A program made the position numbers and the translations under genes. The notes under the pieces are model-generated. The model was not told the DNA's origin and made no database searches. It saw nothing but the letters and a program-made list of their open reading frames with translations. DNA of 64,000 nt from NCBI RefSeq assembly GCF_000411455.1, contig NZ_KE150457.1:934474-998473 (forward strand). Direction: 5' to 3'. The stretch comes from Microbacterium sp. oral taxon 186 str. F0373 (GTDB lineage Bacteria > Actinomycetota > Actinomycetes > Actinomycetales > Microbacteriaceae). Below are positions 1 to 12,721 of this stretch, piece by piece (position 1 is the first letter of the stretch; the number at the start of each line of letters is the position of its first letter).

Positions 1-2098
1 GGCGCAGCGACTCGTCGGTCGCGGTGAACCGCAGCGACATGCCCTGGCGCGAGATGAGGAGGATGTCGTCGGTGTCGTCCACGAGCAGCGCGCTGACGAC
101 CTCGTCGCCGTCCTCCTCGTCCTGCCCGCGCAGGCGGATCGCGATGATCCCGCCCTGACGGTTGGTGTCGTACTCGCTGAGGAAGGTCTTCTTGATCTTG
201 CCGTCGCGGGTGGCCAGCACCAGGTACTGCGCGACCTTGTAGTCGCGGATGTCCAGGATCTGCGCGATCTCCTCACCCGGCTGCAGCGCCAGCAGGTTCG
301 CGACGTGCTGACCCTTCGCATCGCGGCCGGCCTCGGGCACCTCGTACGCCTTGGACCGGTAGACGCGACCCTTCGTGGTGAAGAACAGCAGCCAGTGGTG
401 CGTGGTCGTCACGAAGAAATGCTCGACCACATCGTCCGCCCGCAGCTGGGCGCCCTTGACACCCTTGCCGCCGCGGTGCTGCGAACGGTAGTTGTCACTG
501 CGCGTGCGCTTGATGTACCCATCGCGGGTGACGGTGATGACCATCTCCTCTTCGGGGATGAGGTCTTCCATCGACATGTCGCCATCGAAGCCGTGCAGGA
601 TCGTCGTGCGCCGCTCGTCGCCGAACTTGTCCACGATGCCCGTGAGCTCTGCGGCGATGATCGTGCGCTGACGACCCGGCGTGACGAGGATGTCGTTCAG
701 ATCGGCGATCTGCGCCTCCAGCTCGGTGGCCTCGTCGATGATCTTCTGACGCTCGAGCGCCGCCAGGCGGCGCAGCTGCATCGCGAGGATCGCATCGGCC
801 TGCACATCGTCGATCGCGAGCAGCGACTTCAGACCCTCGCGCGCCTCGTCGACCGTGGGCGAGTGGCGGATGAGTGCGATGACCTCGTCCAGCGCATCGA
901 GCGCCTTGAGGTACGCGCGCAGGATGTGCATGCGCTCTTCGGCCTTGCGCAGACGGAAGCGCGTGCGCCGCACGATGACCTCGACCTGATGGTCGATCCA
1001 GTAGGAGATGAAGCCGTCGAGGGCCAGGGTGCGCGGCACACCGTCCACGATCGCCAGCATGTTGGCGCCGAAGTTCTCCTGCAGCTGCGTGTGCTTGTAC
1101 AGGTTGTTCAGGACGACCTTGGCGACGGCATCCCGCTTCAGGACGATGACGAGGCGCTGGCCCGTGCGGTCGCTCGTCTCGTCGCGGATGTCGGCGATGC
1201 CGGTGATGCGACCGTCGCGGGCGAGGTCGCGGATCTTCAGCGCGACGTTGTCGGGGTTCACCTGGTAGGGGAGCTCAGTGATCACCAGGCACGTGCGGCC
1301 CTGGATCTCCTCGACGTTCACGACGGCACGCATCGTGATCGAGCCGCGGCCGGTGCGCTGAGCCTCGCGGATGCCCTTCGTGCCCAGGATCTGGGCGCCC
1401 GTCGGGAAGTCGGGACCGTGGATGCGGCCCATGAGCGCTTCGAGCAGCTCCTCGCGGGTGGCATCCGGGTTCTCCAGCGCCCACAGCGCTCCGTCGGCGA
1501 CCTCCCGCAGGTTGTGAGGCGGGATGTTGGTAGCCATGCCGACCGCGATGCCGACCGAGCCGTTGACCAGCAGGTTCGGGAAGCGCGAGGGCAGGACGAC
1601 GGGCTCCTGGGTCTTGCCGTCGTAGTTGTCCTCGAAGTCGACGGTGTCCTCGTCGATGTCGCGGACCATCTCCATCGCCAGCGCGGCCATCTTCGTCTCG
1701 GTGTACCGAGGGGCGGCGGCGCCCTGGTTGCCGGGAGATCCGAAGTTGCCCTGTCCGTCGGCGAGCGGATAGCGCAGCGACCACGGCTGCACCAAGCGCA
1801 CGAGTGCGTCGTAGATCGCACTGTCACCGTGCGGGTGGTACTGGCCCATGACCTCGCCGACGACGCGGGCGCACTTGTTGAAGCTCTTGTCGGGACGGTA
1901 CCCGCCGTCGTACATCCCATAGATGACGCGGCGGTGCACCGGCTTCAGACCGTCTTCGACGCGCGGCAGCGCGCGGCCGACGATGACGCTCATCGCGTAG
2001 TCGAGGTAGCTGCGCTGCATCTCGACCTGGAGATCGACCTGGTCGATGTTGCCGTGGTTGTGGCCGGCGGTCGGGTCGGGGCGTTCTTCGTCAGTCAT
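1..2098 (-). CDS. gyrA: DNA gyrase subunit A (3' end outside window)
   Basis: GyrA forms the A2B2 gyrase that introduces negative supercoils; it carries the DNA-cleaving tyrosine. The frame reads MTDEERPD... from an ATG at 2098 and stays open to base 1, giving about 699 residues without the C-terminus. Visible motifs are the quinolone-resistance region [10 protein letters not shown] with serine at residue 93 (the quinolone-sensitive form by family knowledge), the active-site RYTET with Tyr132, and the strongly conserved QRTGRGS segment about 250 residues in. It lies 54 bases downstream of gyrB on the same strand, the usual actinobacterial gyrBA operon. The long open frame on the plus strand over this gene is a high-GC shadow. 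Confidence 0.97.
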   Translation of the reverse strand, partial: MTDEERPDPTAGHNHGNIDQVDLQVEMQRSYLDYAMSVIVGRALPRVEDGLKPVHRRVIYGMYDGGYRPDKSFNKCARVVGEVMGQYHPHGDSAIYDALVRLVQPWSLRYPLADGQGNFGSPGNQGAAAPRYTETKMAALAMEMVRDIDEDTVDFEDNYDGKTQEPVVLPSRFPNLLVNGSVGIAVGMATNIPPHNLREVADGALWALENPDATREELLEALMGRIHGPDFPTGAQILGTKGIREAQRTGRGSITMRAVVNVEEIQGRTCLVITELPYQVNPDNVALKIRDLARDGRITGIADIRDETSDRTGQRLVIVLKRDAVAKVVLNNLYKHTQLQENFGANMLAIVDGVPRTLALDGFISYWIDHQVEVIVRRTRFRLRKAEERMHILRAYLKALDALDEVIALIRHSPTVDEAREGLKSLLAIDDVQADAILAMQLRRLAALERQKIIDEATELEAQIADLNDILVTPGRQRTIIAAELTGIVDKFGDERRTTILHGFDGDMSMEDLIPEEEMVITVTRDGYIKRTRSDNYRSQHRGGKGVKGAQLRADDVVEHFFVTTTHHWLLFFTTKGRVYRSKAYEVPEAGRDAKGQHVANLLALQPGEEIAQILDIRDYKVAQYLVLATRDGKIKKTFLSEYDTNRQGGIIAIRLRGQDEEDGDEVVSALLVDDTDDILLISRQGMSLRFTATDESLR

Positions 2099-2152
2099 GT
2101 CTTCTCGTTCTCACGGGGATGCCGTGCTACCGCTGCAGGTGAATGGAATGGA

Positions 2153-4219
<2,067 letters not shown>

Positions 4220-4315
4220 TCAGAGACGTCTCATTCTACCCCCACACGGCCGCCGAAAGTCCGGAGAAGGCCCCTGTGGCGCCCTGAAATCGTTCCGGAT
4301 GCCGCCGGACCCTCT

Positions 4316-4793
4316 TCAACCGTAGGTATCGCGAGGACCCCGCCCTGGAACGGCTCTGGGGCCCCATTTCCATGAGGGGACGTCCGGCCCCACGAATCGG
4401 ACATTCTGCACCCCGGCATCAGGGAACCGCCTCATCAGCTGCGTCACGATCTCCGCGCGCATCAACTGGAGGTTCTTCGCCCAGGCCGTCGAGTCGCACT
4501 GCACGGTCAGAAGCCCATCGGCGAGAGCGACCGGATGCGCGTGGCGGGCGGTCTCCTCGCCGGCGACATCCGTCCACTGGAGGACGAGATCCTCCCGTGC
4601 CAGCTGCGCGTCCCATCCGGACTGACGGGTGAGATCGGACAGCACGTCCGCGACGCCCTTGGGGTCGCGGCCGGGAGCGAAGGGCTGCTTGTCGTCGTCA
4701 TCGAGCGCGCGCTTCTTGCGGCGACGCGCGGTACGGGGGGACGGCTCCAGGCCGCGCAAGCGCAGGTACGTGCCGATCGTCTCCGGAACGTCG

Positions 4794-4801
<8 letters not shown>
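4316..4801 (-). CDS. dciA: DUF721 / DciA-family replicative helicase loader
   Basis: A 161-residue DUF721 protein. DciA is the ancestral bacterial factor that acts on the DnaB helicase; the mycobacterial homologue Rv0004 sits at the same place between recF and gyrB. The start is taken as ATG 4801 (MSDDVPETIG...), because the open frame extending upstream runs through recF codons and is low-complexity. This start overlaps the recF stop by 8 bases. A basic stretch TARRRKKR near residue 23 is followed by the conserved DUF721 core with VLQWTDVAG and LTVQCDSTAWAKNLQLM. Its partner helicase gene dnaB lies at 49.6 kb in this window. The symbol follows family and position. Confidence 0.88.
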
Positions 4802-6020
<1,219 letters not shown>

Positions 6021-6081
6021 CGACCCAGCCTATTCGGCGGTGCCGACGCTTCGCGGCCGCGCTCGAGCCGGCGGATGCCGA

Positions 6082-7224
6082 TCAGCGCAGCAGCAGGTTC
6101 GGCTGCAGCAGGTATTTGAAGCTCTCCGGCGTGCCCGACGTCTGCGGGGTGATCAGGACCGGGCTGAGCTTGTTGGCGTTGTCGCTGGAGGTGAAGGTGA
6201 TGCGCGCGAACTCGCTCTTGACCGCGCCGAGCGCTTCGAGGAGGTACTGCGGGTTCAGTCCCAGCGTCACGTCCTCACCGGTGAGGGTCGCATCGACCGA
6301 CTCGGTCGCGCGCGCCTGCTCGGTGCCCGAGGCGTCCATCGAGACGCCGTCTTCGGTGAACGTGAAACGCAGCGGGGCCGAACGATCCAGGACGAGGGCG
6401 ACGCGGCGCACGGCTTCGGCCAGCTCAGCGGTGTTGACGACTGCGTAGTGGTCGGTCTGCTCGGGGAACAGGCGGCGCACCGGCGGGAAGTTGCCCTTGA
6501 TCAGCAGCGAGGTCACGGTCTTGTTGCCCGCGGTGAAAGCGATGATCTCACGATCTCCAGATCCCGAGAAGGCGATCTGAATGTCGCCGGAGTGCGCGAA
6601 GGTCTTTCCGACTTCGGTGAGAGTGCGCGCGGGAACCAGTGCTGTCGTCGACTCCTCGCTCGCGACACCGCCGCCGTCGAACTTCACGTCGCGCAGTGCG
6701 ACGCGATAGCGGTCGGTCGCCACGAGGCTGAGCTCGTTGCCGGCCACCTCGAGCTGGACACCGGTGAGCACCGGGGTGACGTCGTCACGGGACGCGGCGA
6801 AGGCCACCTGGGCGATCGCGGTGGCGAAGTCCTCCGCGGGGACGAGTCCCGACTCACCGGAGACCTCGGGAATCGCCGGGTATTCCTGCACGGGCATCGA
6901 CGCGAGCGTGAATCGTGCGGATCCGCACGTGAGCACGATGCCGTCGTCTTCCCCGACCTCGATCTGGATCGGCGCGTTGGGCAGACGGCTCGCGATCTCC
7001 GACAGCAGCCGTCCGTGCACGAGGATCGTGCCGGGCTCATCGACCGTCGCCTCGATGGTCGTGCGCGCCGACGCTTCGTAGTCGAAAGCCGCGAGCGACA
7101 GGCCGTCTTCGGATGCTTCGATCAGCACACCAGCCAGGATCGGCTGCGGGTTGCGCTGCGGCAGGAGCTTGACAACGAACGACACGGCCTCGCTGAACAC
7201 ATCGCGATTCACGTGGAACTTCAC
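6082..7224 (-). CDS. dnaN: DNA polymerase III beta subunit (sliding clamp)
   Basis: A 380-residue ring-forming clamp that tethers the replicative polymerase. The protein opens MKFHVNRDVFSEAVSFV and shows the three-domain clamp pattern, with NPQPILAGVLIEA in domain 1 and PVRRLFPE before domain 3. The ATG at 7224 directly borders oriC. It is transcribed in the dnaA-dnaN-recF direction, but a strong hairpin after dnaA suggests it also uses a promoter inside the oriC interval. Confidence 0.97.
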   Translation of the reverse strand: MKFHVNRDVFSEAVSFVVKLLPQRNPQPILAGVLIEASEDGLSLAAFDYEASARTTIEATVDEPGTILVHGRLLSEIASRLPNAPIQIEVGEDDGIVLTCGSARFTLASMPVQEYPAIPEVSGESGLVPAEDFATAIAQVAFAASRDDVTPVLTGVQLEVAGNELSLVATDRYRVALRDVKFDGGGVASEESTTALVPARTLTEVGKTFAHSGDIQIAFSGSGDREIIAFTAGNKTVTSLLIKGNFPPVRRLFPEQTDHYAVVNTAELAEAVRRVALVLDRSAPLRFTFTEDGVSMDASGTEQARATESVDATLTGEDVTLGLNPQYLLEALGAVKSEFARITFTSSDNANKLSPVLITPQTSGTPESFKYLLQPNLLLR

Positions 7225-7555
7225 TGGCGCTCCCTTGACGTCGAGTAGGGCTCTCCCATGCTAGTGCCACGATCCGACCGGATTGTCCCGGCATCCTCAT
7301 GCCGCGTCCGCACGCTCGGCACCGACGAGGTGATCGGATCGGATTCCTAGATGAAGTTCTTTGTCATGGTGTTAACGGCTGTGGAAACTGTGGAGAACTC
7401 GACCGATCCCAGTCGCGACAGGGAAACCACACGCGTGTAACTTGTGGGCGGGCTGCGGAGAGTCGGTGAGAGGCGTGAGCTCCGTCGCTGTTATCGCCCT
7501 CACGTCATCCACAGCACAGCGTCATCGACTCACAAGAGTCCACCGAGATGCCGAG

Positions 7556-7564
7556 TTATCCACA
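7556..7564 (+). promoter_or_regulatory. DnaA box (perfect TTATCCACA)
   Basis: An exact match to the DnaA box consensus inside oriC, with a second near-match box starting three bases after it. Confidence 0.85.
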
Positions 7565-7632
7565 GCCTGTCCACATTGTGCAGAACGCGTATATTGGCGC
7601 CGCTTGTGTGCGCCTGTCAAGGACGATCTGCG

Positions 7633-7670
7633 CGAGAAGACCCCCGGTGACGACACCGGGGGTCTTCTCG
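7633..7670 (-). terminator. dnaA transcription terminator hairpin
   Basis: Two perfectly complementary 17-base arms (7633-7649 and 7654-7670; core GAAGACCCCCGGTG) flank a 4-base loop. It begins about 20 bases after the dnaA stop. There is no clear U-tract, as is common for actinobacterial terminators. Confidence 0.75.
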
Positions 7671-7690
7671 GAGGACAGCGCAGCGAGCGC

Positions 7691-9109
7691 TCAGCGGCCG
7701 ACGCGGCCGAGCTGCGTCGTGATCTCCGACACCTGGTTGTAGATGGAGCGTCGCTCCTTCATCAACTCGCTGATCTTCTTGTACGCGTACATCACGGTGG
7801 TGTGATCGCGATTGCCGAAGAGCTGGCCGATCTTGGGGAGCGAGAGGCTCGTGCGTTCGCGGCACAGATACATGGCGATCTGTCGTGCCGTCGCGATCGA
7901 CTGCGATCGACTGGAACCGTACAGATCGTCCACCGACAGCCGGAAGTACTGCGCTGTCGCCGTGATGATGTCGGTGGGCGAGATGACGTTGGCGTCGTCG
8001 GTGTCGACGATGTCGCGCAAGACGGTCTGGGCGAGTGAGATATCGAGCGTCGAGCGGTTCAGGCTCGCGAACGCAGACACCCGGATCAGCGCGCCTTCCA
8101 GCTCACGGATGTTGCTCGAGACCTTCGTGGCGATGTATTCGAGGACCTCGTCGGGCACCAGAAGGCGTTCGGACTGCGCCTTCTTGCGCAGGATGGCGAT
8201 GCGGGTCTCGAGGTCGGGCGCCTGCACGTCGGTGATGAGGCCCCACTCGAAGCGGCTGCGCATGCGGTCTTCGAAGCCGGTGAGGTGGCGCGGCGGCACA
8301 TCGCTTGTGATGACGACCTGCTTGTCGTGGTCGTGGAGCGTGTTGAAGGTGTGGAAGAAGGCCTCCTGGGTCTCGGCCTTTCCCTGGAGGAACTGGATGT
8401 CGTCGATCAGGAGGATGTCGACGTCGCGGTAGCGCGCCTGGAAGGCGGAGCCGCGGTTGTTGGCGATCGAGTTGATGAAGTCGTTGGTGAACTCTTCGCT
8501 GGAGACGTATCGCACACGGATGCCGGTGTAGAGGCTGAGGGCGTAGTCGCCGATCGCGTGCAGAAGGTGGGTCTTTCCCAGCCCGGAGTCGCCGTAGATG
8601 AAGAGCGGGTTGTACGCCTTCGCCGGCGCTTCCGCGACGGCAACGGCCGCCGCGTGCGCGAAGCGGTTGGACTGACCGATGACGAAGTTGTCGAAGCTGT
8701 ACTTCGGATTCAGACGTGTGTCATTGCGCGAGGGCGAGGCCGCCGTCTCGGCATAGTCTTCGGCAGCGGGTCGGGCGATGGGCACCGGCGCGGAGACGGA
8801 CTGAACAGGCACCGGCACCGTGAGGTGTGCATCGGCGAGCTCGGGGTTGACCACCACGCGGAACGAGGATGCCGCCGGCTCCGCGTCCACGCGAGCCAGA
8901 GCCTCCATGATGGGAGCGCGCAGACGCTTGTTGAGCTGAGCCGCGGTGAGGTCGTTGGGAACGTCCAGATAGAGGGTGCCGCTCATGACGCCCTGGGCGA
9001 CGGCGAGATTGATGAAGCCCTGCAGCTGTGGAGTGACGCGCTCGTCTCCGGAGAGCTCTTCCAGCACGGCGGCCCAGACAGGGACATCTGGAATCTCGTG
9101 CTGTGACAT
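7691..9109 (-). CDS. dnaA: Chromosomal replication initiator DnaA
   Basis: A 472-residue AAA+ initiator. Domain I covers about residues 1-90, followed by a linker of about 50 residues. The AAA+ domain has Walker A GDSGLGKTH (about 173-181) and Walker B LLIDDIQF. The C-terminal domain IV carries DHTTVMYAYKKI, the DnaA-box-binding signature. The ATG at 9109 fits the family length. Perfect and near-perfect DnaA boxes upstream (9167-9275) suggest autoregulation. Confidence 0.98.
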   Translation of the reverse strand: MSQHEIPDVPVWAAVLEELSGDERVTPQLQGFINLAVAQGVMSGTLYLDVPNDLTAAQLNKRLRAPIMEALARVDAEPAASSFRVVVNPELADAHLTVPVPVQSVSAPVPIARPAAEDYAETAASPSRNDTRLNPKYSFDNFVIGQSNRFAHAAAVAVAEAPAKAYNPLFIYGDSGLGKTHLLHAIGDYALSLYTGIRVRYVSSEEFTNDFINSIANNRGSAFQARYRDVDILLIDDIQFLQGKAETQEAFFHTFNTLHDHDKQVVITSDVPPRHLTGFEDRMRSRFEWGLITDVQAPDLETRIAILRKKAQSERLLVPDEVLEYIATKVSSNIRELEGALIRVSAFASLNRSTLDISLAQTVLRDIVDTDDANVISPTDIITATAQYFRLSVDDLYGSSRSQSIATARQIAMYLCRERTSLSLPKIGQLFGNRDHTTVMYAYKKISELMKERRSIYNQVSEITTQLGRVGR

Positions 9110-9436
9110 GTCCCCTCCGGGGGTGCGATCGGTGCGGGACAGGGCGACATCGACGATGATCGAACCTGTGGATAACTATCGCAGTCACGGTAGTCAGCGA
9201 CCCCGCGAAGAGCAAAATCCACTGTAGATCCGGCCCGCGTGTCTTCACCACACGCTATCCACAGTCGGTGGATAATGATCCATCCGGGTCCTTCGGTTTG
9301 AGTTCTTGTGGTTCTCGACGTAGCCTTAGTCGGTTGACTTATGCCCTGGGGCGCCCTCGGACGCTCTTGGACAGTCCCTGTACCCCGTGTCCCCGGTCTA
9401 GAGCGTTCGGGTGACCGCCGATCCGGAGTGATCCTC
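9110..9436. promoter_or_regulatory. dnaA-rpmH divergent control region with DnaA boxes
   Basis: A 327-base non-coding gap between divergent dnaA and rpmH. It contains a perfect DnaA box on the minus strand (9167-9175, TGTGGATAA) and two boxes with one mismatch facing each other (CTATCCACA 9255-9263; GGTGGATAA 9267-9275). These may repress dnaA or belong to a bipartite origin. The right part holds the likely rpmH promoter. Confidence 0.75.
9298..9326 (+). promoter_or_regulatory. Candidate rpmH promoter
   Basis: TTGAGT (9298-9303) and TAGCCT (9321-9326) are separated by 17 bases, matching a sigma-A pattern with the TAnnnT -10 usual in high-GC actinobacteria. It would give a leader of about 100 bases before rpmH. 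This is a pattern match only. Confidence 0.4.
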
Positions 9437-9574
9437 ATGAGCAAGCGCACGTTCCAGCCCAACAACCGCCGCCGCGCCAAGAAGCACGGCTTCCGCGCCC
9501 GCATGCGCACGCGTGCCGGTCGTTCGATCCTGTCGGCGCGCCGCGCCAAGGGTCGCACCGAGCTGTCCGCCTGA
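9437..9574 (+). CDS. rpmH: Large ribosomal subunit protein bL34
   Basis: A 45-residue, very basic protein: [20 protein letters not shown]..., the invariant bL34 pattern including GFRARM and the terminal RRAKGR. The ATG at 9437 gives the canonical N-terminus; the longer open frame upstream has no family support. It is first in the rpmH-rnpA-yidD-yidC cluster. Confidence 0.98.
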   Translation: MSKRTFQPNNRRRAKKHGFRARMRTRAGRSILSARRAKGRTELSA

Positions 9575-9584
9575 TCCGACAAAA

Positions 9585-9923
9585 GTGCTGGCGCGCGGGA
9601 ACCGCATCACCCGCGGGGCGGAGTACAAGACCGTCGTCCGCAGGGGTGTCCGCTGTGCCGCGCCGCACACCGTGACGTATGTCACGACGTCGACGGAGAA
9701 CCGCCCGCCACGCTTCGGCTTCATCGTGAGCAAGCAGGTGGGCGGCGCTGTCGTCCGCAATACCGTTCGTCGGCGTCTGAAGGCCGTATGTGCACAGGCG
9801 ATGGACGATGTCCGCCCGGGGGCGGACATCGTCATCCGCGCGCTTCCGAGCGCCGCGGCCGCCGATTTCACGCAGCTGCGCGACGAGGTCGCCCGGTGCC
9901 TGGCACGACGGGCCGCCCCGTGA
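9585..9923 (+). CDS. rnpA: Ribonuclease P protein component
   Basis: A 112-residue protein subunit that helps RNase P RNA process tRNA 5' ends. The start is set at GTG 9585 (VLARGNRITRGAEYKTVVRRG), 10 bases after rpmH; the 24 extra codons upstream overlap rpmH. The RNR motif region FIVSKQVGGAVVRNTVRRRLK is intact. The stop overlaps the yidD start (GTGA). Confidence 0.94.
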   Translation: MLARGNRITRGAEYKTVVRRGVRCAAPHTVTYVTTSTENRPPRFGFIVSKQVGGAVVRNTVRRRLKAVCAQAMDDVRPGADIVIRALPSAAAADFTQLRDEVARCLARRAAP

Positions 9924-10306
9924 GTACGACCACCCTTCCCTCGTACTCCCTCGGCACCGGACACCTCACGGCATCCGGTGTGCTGGCCTCCATCCCGCTG
10001 TTGCCGCGCAATGCAGGCCTCGTTCTTCTGCACGGCTATCGCGCGACGATCTCCCACCTGTATGGCGATGTCTGCAAGTACTACCCCTCCTGCTCTGCCT
10101 ATGCGGTCGGAGCGGTGCAGCAGCATGGCCTCGTCAAAGGCTCGGCCCTCACGGCCGCCCGCCTCGCACGCTGTCACCCGTGGGCTCATGGTGGAATCGA
10201 TGATGTGCCCCTGCACGCGAACTTCCGACACGAGCTGACCCGCTTCGGCTTCGTCGTGCCCCCCACAGACGAGGCGTCATCCGACGCGTCGCCGAGAAAG
10301 GACTGA
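9920..10306 (+). CDS. yidD: Membrane protein insertion efficiency factor YidD
   Basis: A 128-residue member of the YidD family, which aids YidC-dependent membrane insertion. The start is GTG 9920, overlapping the rnpA stop by 4 bases. The family core is clear: an amphipathic segment, then CKYYPSCSAYAVGAVQQHG and RLARCHPWAHGGIDDVP, with the conserved cysteines. The N-terminal 30 residues are longer than in short YidD forms. The yidC start follows the stop by 3 bases. Confidence 0.93.
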   Translation: MSTTTLPSYSLGTGHLTASGVLASIPLLPRNAGLVLLHGYRATISHLYGDVCKYYPSCSAYAVGAVQQHGLVKGSALTAARLARCHPWAHGGIDDVPLHANFRHELTRFGFVVPPTDEASSDASPRKD

Positions 10307-10309
10307 TCC

Positions 10310-11437
10310 GTGCTGGATCTTCTCTACGCCGCCGCTGCGGCGACGCCGACCCCCGTCGTGCCGACGCCGACCACCCCGGCGCCGTCGTCGAGCCTCGACT
10401 TCTTCAGCACCATCATGTGGCCGTTCAAATGGATCGTCGAAGCGATCCTGGTGTTCTGGCACTGGATCTTCACGTCCATCGGTCTCGAGGCCGACGCGGG
10501 ACTCACCTGGGTGCTGTCGATCATGGGCCTCGTGATCGTTGTGCGCAGCGCTCTCATTCCTCTCTTCGTGCGTCAGATCAAGAGTCAGCGCAAGATGATG
10601 GAAATCGCTCCTGAACTGCGAAAAGTTCAGGAGAAGTATCGCGGCAAGAAGGATCAGCTCTCCCGTGAGGCGATGAGCCGCGAGACGATGGCGTTGTACA
10701 AGAAGCACGGCACGACTCCCGTGTCGAGCTGTCTGCCGCTGCTGGTGCAGATGCCCATTCTGCTCGGCATGTTCTACACGCTCAGCGACGTCAAGAAGCA
10801 CGCCGAGTGGGGCTTCGGCGGCGTCGGGCTGCTCAACAAGGACCTCACGTGGCAGTTCTACGAGGCGAAGCTCTTCGGCGTGGCGCCGCTGCACACCAGC
10901 CTGGTCGAGGCCATCAATCAGAAGCCGTCCGGCTGGGAAGCAACGGTCGCGATTCTGATCGTTCTCGTGGTGCTGATGATCGCGTCGCAGTTCATCACCC
11001 AGCTGCAGATCATCTCGAAGAACCTCTCCCCCGAGGCCAAGACCGGCCAGGCCTACCAGATGCAGCGCATCATGCTCTACATCCTGCCGCTCGCCTTCAT
11101 CTTCTCGGGCGTCTTCTTCCCGCTCGGCGTCGTGCTGTACTGGTTCACCTCGAACATCTGGACCATGGTTCAGCAGTTCCTCGTGATTCGAAACCTCCCA
11201 ACGCCCGGCTCCGAGGCGGCGAAGGCTCGCGAAGAGCGCCTTGCGCGCAAGGGCAAGGCCATCGACGCACAGGGAAAGATCGTGCCGCTCGAGAAGTACC
11301 AGGCCGAGCAGCAGCGTCTGTACGAAGAGGCGCAGAAGGCCAAGGCCGAAGCTCCCAAGCGACAGCAGCCGGTGAGCAAGCAGCGCGCGAAGAAGCAGTC
11401 GCAGCAGCCGAAGAACAAGCCCACCACCGATTCCTGA
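10310..11437 (+). CDS. yidC: Membrane protein insertase YidC
   Basis: A 375-residue Oxa1/YidC/Alb3 insertase that places proteins in the cytoplasmic membrane with or without SecYEG. It starts at GTG 10310. There is an N-terminal Pro/Thr-rich segment, a transmembrane stretch near 30-55, the LIPLFVRQIKSQRKM segment with the conserved hydrophilic-groove arginine region, the CLPLLVQMPILLGMFYTL core and later hydrophobic helices (about 200-290). The C-terminal 70 residues are Lys/Gln-rich, as expected for ribosome contact in Gram-positive forms. Confidence 0.97.
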   Translation: MLDLLYAAAAATPTPVVPTPTTPAPSSSLDFFSTIMWPFKWIVEAILVFWHWIFTSIGLEADAGLTWVLSIMGLVIVVRSALIPLFVRQIKSQRKMMEIAPELRKVQEKYRGKKDQLSREAMSRETMALYKKHGTTPVSSCLPLLVQMPILLGMFYTLSDVKKHAEWGFGGVGLLNKDLTWQFYEAKLFGVAPLHTSLVEAINQKPSGWEATVAILIVLVVLMIASQFITQLQIISKNLSPEAKTGQAYQMQRIMLYILPLAFIFSGVFFPLGVVLYWFTSNIWTMVQQFLVIRNLPTPGSEAAKAREERLARKGKAIDAQGKIVPLEKYQAEQQRLYEEAQKAKAEAPKRQQPVSKQRAKKQSQQPKNKPTTDS

Positions 11438-11465
11438 TCGAATCGACAATCTTCCGAGGACCCTC

Positions 11466-11972
11466 ATGAGCACTACTTCCGAGAGTGACGCCGCCGAGCG
11501 TCCCGTCGCGACTGCCGAGCAACTCGAGCAGGAAGGCGACATCGCGGCCGACTACCTGGAGGCACTTCTCGACATCGCCGACATCGATGGCGACCTCGCA
11601 CTCGATGTGCGCGCCGGCCGTGCCTACGTGTCGGTCGAGAACGATGATGCCGACGCCCTTCGGCTGCTCTCCGAGCCTGACACGGTGCAAGCGCTGCAGG
11701 AGCTCGTGCGCATTGCTGTGCAGACGAAGACCGGTCGCTTCTCGCGGCTGATTCTCGACGTCGGCGGTTCTCGTGACGCACGCCAGCGGCAACTGGAGAA
11801 GCTCGTCGACCGCGCCATCGCGCGACTGGACGAGGGCGCGTCCCAGGCATCCCTTCCCGCGATGACGAGCTATGAACGAAAGCTCGTGCATGACATCGTC
11901 GCCGACCGGGGCTTGGTGTCAGAGTCGTACGGCGACGGGGCGGACCGTCACACGGTGATCCGTCGCGCCTGA
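11466..11972 (+). CDS. jag: R3H/KH RNA-binding protein (Jag/KhpB family)
   Basis: A 168-residue protein with an acidic N-terminus, a KH-like middle (GRAYVSVENDDADALRLL... LQELVRIAVQ) and a C-terminal R3H domain (ERKLVHDIVADRG ... DGADRHTVI). KhpB-type proteins bind small and messenger RNAs; the gene follows yidC in many Gram-positives. The ATG at 11466 is preceded by a GAGGAC ribosome-binding site. It lacks the separate Jag-N domain of Firmicutes, which is normal in actinobacteria. Confidence 0.93.
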   Translation: MSTTSESDAAERPVATAEQLEQEGDIAADYLEALLDIADIDGDLALDVRAGRAYVSVENDDADALRLLSEPDTVQALQELVRIAVQTKTGRFSRLILDVGGSRDARQRQLEKLVDRAIARLDEGASQASLPAMTSYERKLVHDIVADRGLVSESYGDGADRHTVIRRA

Positions 11973-11977
11973 CACCC

Positions 11978-12631
11978 ATGGACGACGTTTCACGTGAAAC
12001 AACCGGGGTCGAGACCGAGCCAGCCTCTGCTCTGGTCGTGTTCGGTGACCGACTGCCCCTCGCCCGCCGGTTCGCCGCCGCCCTTGCGGCACACGGGGAA
12101 GAGCGCGGGCTGATCGGGCCACTCGAACCCCCTCGGCTGTGGAACCGCCACATCCTCAACTCTGCAATTGCCGCTCCACTCTTCCCGACCGGTGGACGCG
12201 TGGCGGATGTGGGGTCGGGCGCCGGCCTTCCGGGTCTGGTTCTGGCTATTGCGCGGCCGGATGTGCAGTGGGTGCTCGTCGAGCCGATGGAGCGGCGGGT
12301 CACGTGGCTCGAGGAACAGACGGCAGAGCTCCGTCTGGACAACGTCGAGGTGGTGCGCGCGCGCGGCGAGGAGTGGAGCGGTGGCCCCGTTCTCGACGCC
12401 GTGACGGCGCGCGCGGTGAGCGCGCTGCGCACACTGATCCCGCTGACCGCTCCCCTGTTGCGCCCGGGCGGAGAACTCGTGCTCCTCAAAGGCGCCAATG
12501 CGGAGAACGAGATCGCGGCCGCTGAGAAGGTGATTCGTCGCTACAAGCTGACCGATGTGCGCGTCGAAACGGTTGGTGAAGGGATCATCGCTGAGCCCAC
12601 CCGGGTCCTTCGCGCGACGCGGGCTGCGTGA
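11978..12631 (+). CDS. rsmG: 16S rRNA (guanine-527 N7) methyltransferase
   Basis: A 217-residue RsmG (GidB) class I methyltransferase. The SAM-binding motif is VADVGSGAGLPGLVLAI (about 74-90), preceded by LWNRHILNS, a conserved RsmG segment. The ATG at 11978 lies 5 bases after jag. Codons 4-8 (VSRET) are encoded by a parS site, so the N-terminus is partly dictated by a DNA-binding site. Confidence 0.96.
   Translation: MDDVSRETTGVETEPASALVVFGDRLPLARRFAAALAAHGEERGLIGPLEPPRLWNRHILNSAIAAPLFPTGGRVADVGSGAGLPGLVLAIARPDVQWVLVEPMERRVTWLEEQTAELRLDNVEVVRARGEEWSGGPVLDAVTARAVSALRTLIPLTAPLLRPGGELVLLKGANAENEIAAAEKVIRRYKLTDVRVETVGEGIIAEPTRVLRATRAA
11986..12001. promoter_or_regulatory. parS: parS site 1, inside the rsmG coding start
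   Basis: CGTTTCACGTGAAACA matches the parS consensus TGTTTCACGTGAAACA except at the first base. It overlaps codons 3-8 of rsmG. Confidence 0.93.
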
Positions 12632-12655
12632 GCATCGCGCACTGTTCGCTGCTGC

Positions 12656-12671
12656 TGTTTCACGTGAAACA
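12656..12671. promoter_or_regulatory. parS: parS site 2 (perfect 16-bp palindrome)
   Basis: TGTTTCACGTGAAACA, an exact consensus match, 24 bases after the rsmG stop. Confidence 0.96.
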
Positions 12672-12705
12672 TCCGCACGGGATCTGTCTGTGACGGCGTG
12701 ATTGC

Positions 12706-12721
12706 CGTTTCACGTGAAACA
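12706..12721. promoter_or_regulatory. parS: parS site 3
   Basis: CGTTTCACGTGAAACA, one mismatch at the outermost base; 50 bases from site 2. Confidence 0.94.

Larger units (their letters stand above)
7225..7690. other. oriC: Chromosomal origin of replication (oriC), dnaA-dnaN intergenic region
   Basis: This 466-base gap has no convincing coding frame and sits between dnaA and dnaN, the standard actinobacterial origin site. It holds one perfect DnaA box TTATCCACA (7556-7564) and near matches at 7389-7397 (reverse of TTCTCCACA), 7505-7513 (TCATCCACA), 7567-7575 (CTGTCCACA) and 7380-7388. A locally AT-richer stretch (about 7345-7375, with GTGTTAAC) is the most likely unwinding region. Strand and gene orientation diverge around this area. 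The role is established for the family; exact boundaries are inferred. Confidence 0.88.
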
